Source: Rubrivivax sp. (GTDB lineage: Bacteria; Pseudomonadota; Gammaproteobacteria; Burkholderiales; Burkholderiaceae_C). From it: 8,569 bases of DNA. This document shows, piece after piece, positions 1-7,441 of this stretch (position 1 is its first letter; each line of letters opens with the position of its first letter). The stretch covers positions 1-8,569 of the forward strand of contig JAUYAJ010000364.1 of assembly GCA_030693565.1 (NCBI GenBank), read 5' to 3'. Under the pieces are notes generated by a model, which was not told where the DNA came from, searched no databases, and worked only from the letters and a program-made list of their open reading frames with translations. Made by a program: the position numbers and the translations under genes.

Positions 1-1320
1 GTCGCCGAGCTCGAGCTGCGCAATCGCCACCGGCTGCGCCAGCAGCTCGACATGCTGCATGCGCTCGAAGTGGCGCTGCTGGCAGGCTTCGCCGCACAGG
101 CCGAGCAGCTTCTCGATCGCCGGCACCGCGTAGGCCGAGCAGATGATGATGACTTCGCGCGCCGGCACCGCGACGATGGCCTGGGTCCAGGCCCAGCCGC
201 GCGAGTTGTCGAAGATCATCTGCGCTTCGTCGATCACGGCCACATCGATGGCCCGGCTCGTGCTCACCATCTCGATGGTGCTGGAGACGACGCGGGCGTC
301 GGCGGCGGGCACGTTCTCCTCGCCGGTCAGCAGCGAGCAAGGCACGCCGCGGCCGACCAGGCGGTCGCGGCCTTCCAGTGCCAGCAGCCGCAGCGGCGCC
401 AGGTAGGCGCCGTCGAGCGCTTGCGCCAGGCGCTCGAAGGCAGCGTAGGTCTTGCCGCTGTTGGGCGGGCCGACGTAAAGCGTGACCCGGCGCTGCAAGC
501 GCCGCGCCGCCGGGAAGGTGCCCGGGTAGCCCTGGAAAGCGAGCTCGCTGGTCAGGCCTTCGAGGGTGTCGAGTTCGTCGGCATGGTGGCGCCAGCGCTC
601 CTGGGCGCGGCTGCAGGCGGCGCTGAGCTCGCCGAAGTCGGCGGCGCTGTTGGGCAGTGCACATTCCGACTGCAGGCGCGGCAGCAGCGAGCCCAGTTGC
701 TCGGGCTTGTGAGCGCGACTGCGCGCCACCAGCGCGTCCAGGTGGGCCACCAGCGCGGCGGCGTGGCTGTACAGCGGCGGCGCGCCCAGCGCGGCCAGCA
801 GCGCGGCGCGGTCGCCGCTGCGGTAGAAGTCCCAGATCGCTGCTGGGGCCACCGGCACACGAAACAGCACCGGCACCGACCAGCCGGATTCGACCAGCCG
901 CTGGCTGTGGCTGATGAGCCGCGTCCAGGCGCCGGCGTGGCGGGCCACGCCCATCGATTCGAGTGCGCCGGTGCGCTCGAGCATCAGCGCGCGCACCTCG
1001 GGGCCGCTGCCGACGGCGTCCAGGTGGGCCAGCGCGGCGTCCATCGCATCGGGCGCGATCCAGCGGCTGGGGCGCGCGCCCGAGACCGGCTTTTGCAGCA
1101 GCACCAGGCCGAGCTTGTCCAGATGCTGTTCGAGGTCGGGGCTGCTGTCGGCGATGAAGTCGGCCGGCTTGACGACCTGCGGCAGGAGATAGGCCGCATG
1201 GCGGATGCGCGCCACCTGGGCCTTGCCGATGTGTGGTGGCAAACGCCCGATGTGCCGCGGGTCGGGCAGGTTCGGCGTGGCGGCGGCAGCAGCAGGGGGG
1301 ATGGGGGCTTGTTCAGGCAT
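1..1320 (-). CDS. SUV3-like ATP-dependent RNA helicase (3' part missing, runs off the left edge)
   Basis: This is a superfamily 2 helicase of the SUV3 type, which unwinds RNA (or RNA/DNA) using ATP; 440 residues are visible, continuing past the window. Residues 1-20 are a Pro/Ala-rich tail and about 21-280 a poorly conserved N-terminal region. The ATPase core begins near residue 280: Walker A GPPNSGKT (284-291; K290, T291), then YLAPLRLLALE, TGEE (332-335), SSTIEM (346-351), and Walker B DEAQ (364-367) followed by DNSRGWAWTQA. DEAQ rather than DEAD, the APLRLLALE and TGEE blocks, and RGWAWT are the SUV3 hallmarks. The second RecA domain lies outside the window. The ATG at 1318-1320 was chosen because the frame is open through it and upstream codons lack another ATG; no Shine-Dalgarno is visible. 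It diverges from dbpA across 57 bp. The family call is firm; the physiological role in bacteria is poorly defined. Confidence 0.88.
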   Translation of the reverse strand, partial: MPEQAPIPPAAAAATPNLPDPRHIGRLPPHIGKAQVARIRHAAYLLPQVVKPADFIADSSPDLEQHLDKLGLVLLQKPVSGARPSRWIAPDAMDAALAHLDAVGSGPEVRALMLERTGALESMGVARHAGAWTRLISHSQRLVESGWSVPVLFRVPVAPAAIWDFYRSGDRAALLAALGAPPLYSHAAALVAHLDALVARSRAHKPEQLGSLLPRLQSECALPNSAADFGELSAACSRAQERWRHHADELDTLEGLTSELAFQGYPGTFPAARRLQRRVTLYVGPPNSGKTYAAFERLAQALDGAYLAPLRLLALEGRDRLVGRGVPCSLLTGEENVPAADARVVSSTIEMVSTSRAIDVAVIDEAQMIFDNSRGWAWTQAIVAVPAREVIIICSAYAVPAIEKLLGLCGEACQQRHFERMQHVELLAQPVAIAQLELGD

Positions 1321-1377
1321 GGCAGCTGTGTTGGCGAAGCGCGGCGGATTCCGCGCCCGAAGTCCCGATAATCGCTC
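1321..1377. promoter_or_regulatory. Shared divergent promoter region between the SUV3-like helicase and dbpA
   Basis: These 57 bp must hold the start signals for both divergent helicase genes, unless the promoters lie inside the opposing coding sequences. On the plus strand GATAAT at 1367-1372 matches the sigma-70 -10 hexamer at 5 of 6 bases; on the minus strand the same element reads GATTAT (4 of 6). It sits in the short odd palindrome CGAT-A-ATCG (1366-1374), so one AT-rich patch in very GC-rich DNA could melt for both directions. I see no good -35 for either. A plus-strand start from this -10 would fall at about 1378-1379, on the dbpA ATG itself. Confidence 0.4.
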
Positions 1378-2810
<1,433 letters not shown>

Positions 2811-2811
<1 letters not shown>

Positions 2812-3290
2812 TGGCAGCGCCCGAGCCTGGCGACGCCATCCAGGAAGCCCGCCTGTGGCGCGACAACGGCTGGACTGCGCGCGTCATCAAGAACCCCGAC
2901 GACGAAGGCTGGGCGGTGGAGATGGTCAAGCAGGGCGAGGCCGAGCCCGCCCTGGTCGGGCCATGGACCATGGGGCGCGACAAGAAGAACCCCAAGCCGC
3001 TGGACAGCGCGGCCTTCAACACCTTGGTCAAGACCGCCGCCGAAGTGCTGCGCCGCCACGAACAGCAGCTGCACGCCACGCTGCACAAGAACCTCAGCGT
3101 CGACACCGCGGCTGGCCGCGTGCGCGTCACGCTCGACATCGTGGCCGACGAAGACGACGCCCATGGCCTGCTGGCGGCCTTCGACGCTGGCGGCGAGCCC
3201 CTGGCCCAGGTGCGCGTGGGTGCAGGATTCAAGCTGACGGCGGCCAGCGCCGCGGCCTGGATTGCCGACGACTTTCGCCGGCCGGGCTGA
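2811..3290 (+). CDS. Conserved-looking hypothetical protein translationally coupled to dbpA
   Basis: I do not recognise a named domain. The product is 159 residues, soluble, without signal peptide or membrane segment. Residues about 15-55 look like a small beta-rich module rich in Trp and Gly (WTARVIKN, EGWAVEM, LVGPWTMG). A basic turn GRDKKNPK (55-62) follows, then a helix with KTAAEVLRRHEQQL (74-87). A beta segment VRVTLDIVADEDDA (104-117) precedes the C-terminal part, which ends in AAWIADDFRRPG. The real start is ATG 2811 rather than an earlier ATG in the same frame inside dbpA, because of the TGATG overlap and GGAGG at 2802. It has the same GC-rich codon use as its neighbours. Co-translation with a ribosome-assembly helicase suggests, but does not show, a role in RNA or ribosome biology. 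It converges with the metallopeptidase gene, leaving 9 bp. Confidence 0.85.
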
Positions 3291-3299
3291 GTTCAAGCC

Positions 3300-3830
3300 T
3301 CAAGCGGTACCGGGGCCTTCGAGCTCCAGCGCCGTCAGCCACAGCCGGGTGTCGAATTCGAGCTGGTGATAGTCCGGTTCCATGTGCAGGCACAAGGCGT
3401 AGAAGGCCTTGTCATGCTCGCGCACTTTCAGATGCGCCAGCTCGTGGACGACGATCATGTTCAGCAGCGGCGCCGGCGCCTGCTTGAAGATGCTGGCGAT
3501 GCGGATCTCGTGCTTGGCCTTGAGGCGGCCGCCTTGCACGCGGGCCACCGTGCTGTGCGTGCCCAGCGTCTCCAGCGCCGCGTAGCGCCCGGCCAGCATC
3601 TTGTTGTCGAACACCACCTTGGACAGCGGCTCGGCATGGCGCATGTGGCGGCTGCGCAGCGCCGCCACATGGGCGTAGAGCGCGCTGTCGCTGCGCACGT
3701 CGTGGGCTTGCGGGTGGCGCAGCTGGACGGTCTGGGTCAGCCGGCCTTGTTCGACCAGTTCGCGCACGCGCGTCAGCAGCTCGGCCGAATAGCCTTGCAG
3801 GTAGCGCATCGGCGCCGGCGCCTCGCTCAT
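3300..3830 (-). CDS. YgjP-type (DUF45/WLM) zinc metallopeptidase
   Basis: A 176-residue cytoplasmic protein of the YgjP-like metallopeptidase family. The zinc-binding signature is complete: HELAH at 129-133 (ligands H129 and H133, catalytic E130) and the third ligand H139 in REHDKAFY, spaced as in E. coli YgjP. The C-terminus HMEPDYHQLEFDTRLW (149-164) is the usual family tail. The N-terminal ~100 residues form the DUF45-type beta region (VVFDNKMLAGRY, KAKHEIRIA). No signal peptide or membrane helix is present. It is the last gene of the sulP-usp-ygjP operon; its ATG lies 5 bp after the usp stop and has only a weak ribosome-binding site (TGAG), so translation probably depends on ribosomes finishing usp. 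The substrate is unknown for the family. The assignment to the family is secure, the biological role is not. Confidence 0.9.
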   Translation of the reverse strand: MSEAPAPMRYLQGYSAELLTRVRELVEQGRLTQTVQLRHPQAHDVRSDSALYAHVAALRSRHMRHAEPLSKVVFDNKMLAGRYAALETLGTHSTVARVQGGRLKAKHEIRIASIFKQAPAPLLNMIVVHELAHLKVREHDKAFYALCLHMEPDYHQLEFDTRLWLTALELEGPGTA

Positions 3831-3835
3831 GCGGC

Positions 3836-4693
3836 TCAGCGCAGGATCAGCACCGGCACCTCGCTGATGCGCAGCAGCGTCGTCGTCGTGCTGCCAGCGA
3901 TCAGGTGGCGGATGCGCGAATGGCCGTAAGCGCCCATCACCAGCATCGACGCGCCCTGGGCCTTGACCAGCGCCGGCAAGGCTTTTTCCGGCACGCCGGC
4001 GGTCAGCTCGGCGGTGGTGTCGAAACCGGCCGCGACCAGGCTTTGGCGGGCCTCGTCGAGCTGGCTGCGCGCCCCGGCGCTGTCATTGCCGGCCATCGCC
4101 AGCAGCAGCGGCAAGCCGGTCAGCAAGGGGCTGGAGGCGACTGTCTGCACCGCCTTGCGTGCGGTGGCGCTGCCGTCGAAGGCGATGACGACGCGCTGCG
4201 GCGCCGCGAAGTGTTCGCCGGCGACCACCAGCACGGCGCGCTGCACCGAACGGATGACACGTTCGACATGGTGGTCGAGGTGAATGCGCGACGGCGTGGT
4301 GGCGTGGTAATGCTCGCCGAGCACGAACAGGCGGGCGTCGGGCTCGGCTTCGAGCACGGCGTCGACGAGTTCGCCGTGGCGCAGCCGGCCGCTGGTGCGG
4401 GCCAGGCCGGCCGCTTGCGCGCGCGCCTGCGCTGCCGCCAGCAGCCGCCGCCCGCCTTCCTGGGCCAGCTGGCTGTGCTGTTCGTCGAGCGTGCTCAGCT
4501 GCGCCAGCAGCGACTCCTGGGCACCCAGGCCGATGGCGCCGCTGTAGTCGCCCACGGCCGGGCGCAGCGGGAGGCGTTCGAGCACATGCAGGCATTCCAG
4601 CGGCTGCGCCAGCCGCTGCGCCGACCAGATCGCCCAGTCGATCACCGCCGTCGTGTTGGCCAGACCGTCGATGCAGGCATAGACCTTGTTCAT
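3836..4693 (-). CDS. Universal stress protein (UspA family), two tandem Usp domains
   Basis: A 285-residue cytoplasmic protein with two Usp folds: about 1-158 (opening VYACIDG, closing RAVLVVAGE) and about 166-285 (opening RVVIAFDGSATARKAV, closing EVPVLILR). The second domain has an intact ATP-binding signature G-x2-G-x9-G-S/T: G254, G257, then G267-S268 in a GAYGHSRIRHLIAGS segment, plus D173. In the first domain the equivalent loop begins at G126 (GEHYHATTPSRIHLDHHVERV) and lacks the glycine pattern, so it has probably lost nucleotide binding; this split is common in tandem Usp proteins. Its ATG follows the sulP stop by 10 bp and its Shine-Dalgarno overlaps that stop. Operons pairing a SulP transporter with a Usp are known in proteobacteria, so it may tune transporter activity or respond to the same stress; this is inference. 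Confidence 0.93.
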   Translation of the reverse strand: MNKVYACIDGLANTTAVIDWAIWSAQRLAQPLECLHVLERLPLRPAVGDYSGAIGLGAQESLLAQLSTLDEQHSQLAQEGGRRLLAAAQARAQAAGLARTSGRLRHGELVDAVLEAEPDARLFVLGEHYHATTPSRIHLDHHVERVIRSVQRAVLVVAGEHFAAPQRVVIAFDGSATARKAVQTVASSPLLTGLPLLLAMAGNDSAGARSQLDEARQSLVAAGFDTTAELTAGVPEKALPALVKAQGASMLVMGAYGHSRIRHLIAGSTTTTLLRISEVPVLILR

Positions 4694-4706
4694 GGGACGT
4701 CCCTCA
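4694..4706 (-). promoter_or_regulatory. sulP-usp junction: ribosome-binding site and 10-bp palindrome
   Basis: The whole 10-bp gap between the sulP stop (TGA, 4704-4706) and the usp ATG (4691-4693) is the perfect palindrome GGGACGTCCC (4694-4703). Read on the coding strand, GAGGGA (4705-4700) is a Shine-Dalgarno that reuses the stop codon, with a 6-base spacer to the ATG. It therefore supports coupled translation. The palindrome could pair with itself and hide this site when sulP is not being translated. Confidence 0.5.
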
Positions 4707-6182
4707 ATGCATCAGTCGTTCGACGGCGCCGGGCTTGTCGTGCTGGCCGAAGCGGTCGACCATGGTCGCACTCGCCTCGCTCAGACCGGTCACCTCGACC
4801 ACAGCGCCTTCGCGCCTGAATTTGAGCACCACCTTGTCGAGCGCGCTCACCGCCGTCAGATCCCAGAAGTGTGCACCGCCGACGGCAATGCGCACGCGCG
4901 GCACCACTTCCTTGAAGTCGAAGGCCGCCACGAAGGCTTCCGACGACGCGAAGAACACCTGGCCGACGACGGTGTAGACACGCAGCTGGCCCGCCTCTTC
5001 GCTGTGACGGTCAACGCGCAGCACACGGCCGACCTTGTGGGCGAAGAACAGCCCCGAGAGCAGCACGCCGACGAACACGCCCTGGGCCAGATCGTGGGTG
5101 AAGACGGTGACGAGCACGGTGGCGATCATCACCAGCGACGAGCTCGGCGGGTGCTGGCGCAGCTTGCGGATCGAATCCCAATTGAAGGTGCCGATGCTGA
5201 CCATGATCATCACCGCGACCAGCGCCGCCATCGGGATCCGGCTCACCCAGGGCCCGAGGAAGACGATCAGGATCAGCAGGAAGAGCCCGGCGGCCAGCGT
5301 CGACAAGCGTCCACGCCCGCCCGACTTCACGTTGATGACCGACTGGCCGATCATCGCGCAGCCGGCCATGCCGCCGATGAAGCCGGTGGCGATGTTGGCC
5401 ACGCCCTGGCCGACACATTCGCGGTTCTTGTCGCTCGGCGTGTCGGTCAGTTCGTCGACGATCGACGCCGTCATCATCGATTCGAGCAAGCCCACCACCG
5501 CCAGCGTCAGCGCATACGGCAGCACGATTGTCAACGTGTGCCAGTTCAGCGGGATGTCGGGCAGCAGGAACACCGGCAGCGTCGACGGCAGCTCGCCCAT
5601 GTCGCCCACAGTGCGCACGTCCAGGCCGAGCACCATGCTGACCGCGGTGAGCACCAGGATGGTGACCAGCGGCGACGGCACCGCGCGCGTCAGGTAGGGC
5701 AGGCCGTAGATGATGGCCAGGCCAGCCGCCGTCATCGCGTAGACGATCCAGCTGACGTTGGTCAGCTCGGGCAGCTGGGCCAGGAAGATCAGGATCGCCA
5801 GCGCGTTGACGAAGCCGGTGATCACCGAGCGCGAGACGAAGCGCATCAGCGCGCCGAGCTTGAACAGCCCGGCCAGCACCTGCAGCACGCCGGTGAGCAC
5901 GGTGGCCGCGAGCAGGTATTGCAGGCCATGCTCCTTGACCAGCGTGACCATCACCAGCGCCATCGCGCCGGTGGCGGCCGAGATCATGCCCGGGCGCCCG
6001 CCGGTGAAAGCGATGATCACCGCGATGCTGAACGATGCGTACAGGCCGACCTTGGGGTCGACGCCGGCGATGATGGAAAAGGCGATCGCCTCGGGGATCA
6101 GCGCCAGCGCCACCACCAGCCCGGCGAGCAGGTCGCCACGGACGTTGAAGAGCCAGGTCGAGCGCAAGGATGGGATGGGCAT
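4704..6182 (-). CDS. SulP/SLC26-family inorganic anion transporter with C-terminal STAS domain
   Basis: A 492-residue inner-membrane secondary transporter. The N-terminal part (about 15-385) is a Sulfate_transp domain with many hydrophobic helices. Family signatures include LIPEAIAFSIIAGVDP (28-43), VGLYASF (45-51) and GGRPGMISAATGAMA (61-75), then MTGF-like ITGFVNALAI (121-130) and GLLESMMTASIVDE (231-244). A cytoplasmic STAS domain covers about 398-480, with the DLTAVSALD loop (441-449) at the place of the regulatory serine/threonine of anti-sigma antagonists. The sequence resembles the B. subtilis YbaR-like branch rather than cyanobacterial BicA. Substrate cannot be read from sequence: sulfate, bicarbonate, dicarboxylates and other anions all occur in the family. 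ATG 6182 is the only start available, since upstream codons contain no ATG, GTG or TTG before an in-frame stop at 6258-6260; its ribosome-binding site is poor. It leads the sulP-usp-ygjP operon. Confidence 0.93.
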   Translation of the reverse strand: MPIPSLRSTWLFNVRGDLLAGLVVALALIPEAIAFSIIAGVDPKVGLYASFSIAVIIAFTGGRPGMISAATGAMALVMVTLVKEHGLQYLLAATVLTGVLQVLAGLFKLGALMRFVSRSVITGFVNALAILIFLAQLPELTNVSWIVYAMTAAGLAIIYGLPYLTRAVPSPLVTILVLTAVSMVLGLDVRTVGDMGELPSTLPVFLLPDIPLNWHTLTIVLPYALTLAVVGLLESMMTASIVDELTDTPSDKNRECVGQGVANIATGFIGGMAGCAMIGQSVINVKSGGRGRLSTLAAGLFLLILIVFLGPWVSRIPMAALVAVMIMVSIGTFNWDSIRKLRQHPPSSSLVMIATVLVTVFTHDLAQGVFVGVLLSGLFFAHKVGRVLRVDRHSEEAGQLRVYTVVGQVFFASSEAFVAAFDFKEVVPRVRIAVGGAHFWDLTAVSALDKVVLKFRREGAVVEVTGLSEASATMVDRFGQHDKPGAVERLMH

Positions 6183-6278
6183 GGCAAGAGGTGGCAGCGG
6201 AGGCCTGGGCGCGCGCGTCGCGGCGCTGGAACGGTGGAAAGAGGGCGGCGCTGCCGGTCACGCAGGGGCGGCGCCGAG

Positions 6279-6301
6279 GAGCCGGGTCACGAGCCGGGTC
6301 A
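6279..6301. repeat. Two direct 11-bp repeats in the sulP leader
   Basis: GAGCCGGGTCA occurs at 6279-6289 and again at 6291-6301, a 12-bp period, with nothing similar nearby. On the sulP sense strand it reads TGACCCGGCTC twice. A spacing near one helical turn could suit a dimeric regulator, but in DNA this GC-rich it could be chance. Confidence 0.6.
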
Positions 6302-6384
6302 AGGGCCGGCGCGCGACGGGCAGCGCGGGCATGTGCCCAGCCTCTGCCGGGCCTGCAAATGCGGCACCCACCGTCTGCGGCGCG

Positions 6385-6403
6385 ATGCTGCAATGCAGCA
6401 TTG
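6385..6403. promoter_or_regulatory. Nested perfect palindromes overlapping the predicted sulP promoter
   Basis: ATGCTGCA-A-TGCAGCAT (6385-6401) is a perfect 17-bp palindrome, and CAATGC-A-GCATTG (6391-6403) is a second perfect 13-bp palindrome overlapping it. The first is centred at 6393, where transcription from the TACAAT element would begin, the usual place for a repressor site. The core TGCTGC-N3-GCAG resembles, as I remember them, the TGC-N3-GCA sites of PhaR/PhbF regulators of polyhydroxyalkanoate genes in related bacteria. It could also form a 7-bp RNA hairpin at the transcript's 5' end. It is a poor terminator candidate, being followed by no T-run on either strand. Confidence 0.55.
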
Positions 6404-6436
6404 TAGCGGCGGGGGCGCTGCCCTTGACCCTTGGCG

Positions 6437-7339
6437 TCAGCGCGCGATCACGCCCAGCATCATCTGCACGAAGCGGTCGGCCTTGATGAAGCCGCCGCCG
6501 AGCTTGGCGTCGAACTCGGCGGCGGGTGCCGAGGTCAGGATCTCGGCGTCGCTCTTGCCGGCGCGGCGCTGGGTCTTGATGCGCTGCGTCACCGTGGCCA
6601 GCATGTCGCGGTAGGCCTGCAGGTCGGCCTTGCCCGCCAGTGCGCCATGGCCGGGGATGATGCGGGTGCTGTCGTCGGCCAGCGCCAGCACGCGGTCGGC
6701 GGCGGCGATGACGCCGTCGGCGCTGCCGCCGCTGCTGGCGTCGATGAACGGGTACATGCCGTGGAAGAACACGTCGCCCATGTGCACGACCTTGGCCTTG
6801 ACGAAGTGGACGATGAGGTCACCGTCGGTGTGCGCGTGGGCGGCATGGAAGGCGTGGATCTCGTCGCCATTCAGGTGCAGGCGCAGCTCGCCCGGCACCG
6901 TGACCACCGGCAGCGCGACCTTGGGCGCGGCCGGCTGGCGGGCGCCGATGAAGCTGATCAGCTGCTCGCCGCTCATGCGCCGGCGCACGTTGTCGTGGGC
7001 GACGATCACCGCCCCGGCGCCGCCAAAGGCTTCGTTGCCGCCGGTGTGGTCGAAGTGGAAGTGAGTGTTGAGCAGGAACTGCACCGGGCGCGGCGTCAGC
7101 GCGGCGATGGCGGCCTGGATCCTGGGCGCCAGCGGCGCGAACTGGTCGTCGACGAGGAAGGTGGTGTCGGGCCCGGCCGACAGCGCCATGTTGCCGCCGG
7201 CCCCGGTCAGCATGTACAAGGTGTCGCCCAGCTTGTGGGCCTTGATCTCGACCTTGCTGAAGTCTTGCTGTGCCCAGGCCGGGCTGGCCAGGCAGGCGCT
7301 GGCCAGGGCAGCGAGCAGGAGGTGGCGGCGTGTTGTCAT
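6437..7339 (-). CDS. Exported metallo-beta-lactamase-fold hydrolase
   Basis: A 300-residue zinc hydrolase, probably periplasmic. Residues 1-23 are a signal peptide ending in AWA before Q24; T-R-R-H-L-L (3-8) fits a relaxed twin-arginine motif, so Tat export is possible. The MBL motifs are complete: HFHFDH (93-98; H93, H95, D97, H98), HAHTDGD (168-174; H170), MGDVFF (188-192; D189) and PGHG (229-232; H231), enough for a two-zinc site. Family members include true beta-lactamases, lactonases and enzymes tied to sulfur or quinoprotein metabolism; nothing here fixes the substrate, and I would not call it a resistance gene. The start is supported by GAGGAG at 7354-7349, nine bases upstream. It lies 102 bp downstream of the LysR-family gene on the same strand and upstream of the sulP leader. 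Confidence 0.9.
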   Translation of the reverse strand: MTTRRHLLLAALASACLASPAWAQQDFSKVEIKAHKLGDTLYMLTGAGGNMALSAGPDTTFLVDDQFAPLAPRIQAAIAALTPRPVQFLLNTHFHFDHTGGNEAFGGAGAVIVAHDNVRRRMSGEQLISFIGARQPAAPKVALPVVTVPGELRLHLNGDEIHAFHAAHAHTDGDLIVHFVKAKVVHMGDVFFHGMYPFIDASSGGSADGVIAAADRVLALADDSTRIIPGHGALAGKADLQAYRDMLATVTQRIKTQRRAGKSDAEILTSAPAAEFDAKLGGGFIKADRFVQMMLGVIAR

Positions 7340-7348
7340 GACTCAGGG

Positions 7349-7354
7349 CTCCTC
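7349..7354 (-). promoter_or_regulatory. Shine-Dalgarno of the MBL-fold hydrolase gene
   Basis: GAGGAG on the coding strand lies nine bases before the ATG at 7337-7339. It is the clearest ribosome-binding site in this half of the window and fixes the start that includes the signal peptide. Confidence 0.7.
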
Positions 7355-7401
7355 GGTGGGGTGGGCAAGTATGGCGGGGCGATGACGATGGTGCATCCCT
7401 A

Positions 7402-7439
7402 GGCCCGCGCTTGGCGAAGTGGCAAGCGGACGCCGGGCC
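7402..7439 (-). terminator. Interrupted inverted repeat just after the LysR-family gene (possible terminator)
   Basis: GGCCCG-CGCTTG (7402-7413) pairs with CAAGCG (7423-7428) and CGGGCC (7434-7439), giving 12 base pairs around a 9-base loop with a 5-base bulge on one side. It begins two bases after the LysR stop codon (7442-7444) in the direction of transcription. No T-run follows (TAGGGATG), so it is not a classic intrinsic terminator; it might attenuate read-through into the hydrolase gene or stabilise the 3' end. Confidence 0.35.
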
Positions 7440-7441
7440 GA

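Larger units (their letters stand above)
6183..6436. promoter_or_regulatory. Intergenic region holding the probable sulP operon promoter and a ~210-nt leader
   Basis: These 254 bp lie between the stop of the MBL-fold gene and the start of sulP, both on the minus strand. On that strand TACAAT (6405-6400) matches the sigma-70 -10 hexamer at 5 of 6 bases; the -35 position (about 6423-6429) reads GTCAAG or GGTCAA and is poor. The predicted start is near 6393, leaving an untranslated leader of about 210 nt. The leader contains a palindrome at its 5' end and an 11-bp direct repeat. I recognise no known riboswitch, and short open frames here show no protein-like features. Confidence 0.45.

Noticed and set aside
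52..1371. A 439-codon plus-strand open frame.
   Set aside because: It is the codon-aligned antisense of the SUV3-like helicase, whose Walker A, TGEE, SSTIEM and DEAQ motifs occur in order on the minus strand.
6385..6403. The palindrome read as an intrinsic terminator of the hydrolase gene.
   Set aside because: The stem is only 7-8 bp, no T-run follows in the transcribed direction, and it coincides with a -10 element.
6170..6406. A 78-codon plus-strand frame in the sulP leader.
   Set aside because: Arg/Ala-rich with repeats that simply mirror the DNA direct repeat, no ribosome-binding site, and partly opposite sulP.
4686..6614. A 642-codon open frame on the plus strand opposite sulP, with other long frames there (for example 5011-6393, minus).
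   Set aside because: The translation is a His/Asp/Gln/Arg-rich low-complexity string typical of antisense frames in GC-rich genes, while sulP shows family motifs and helices throughout.
6437..7339. Calling the MBL-fold protein an antibiotic-resistance beta-lactamase.
   Set aside because: The motifs are shared by the whole superfamily, and nothing in the sequence or neighbours points to beta-lactam substrates.
6431..7402. A 323-codon plus-strand frame, and a 346-codon minus frame at 6819-7859.
   Set aside because: Both are shadows of the MBL-fold and LysR-family genes; neither shows domain motifs.
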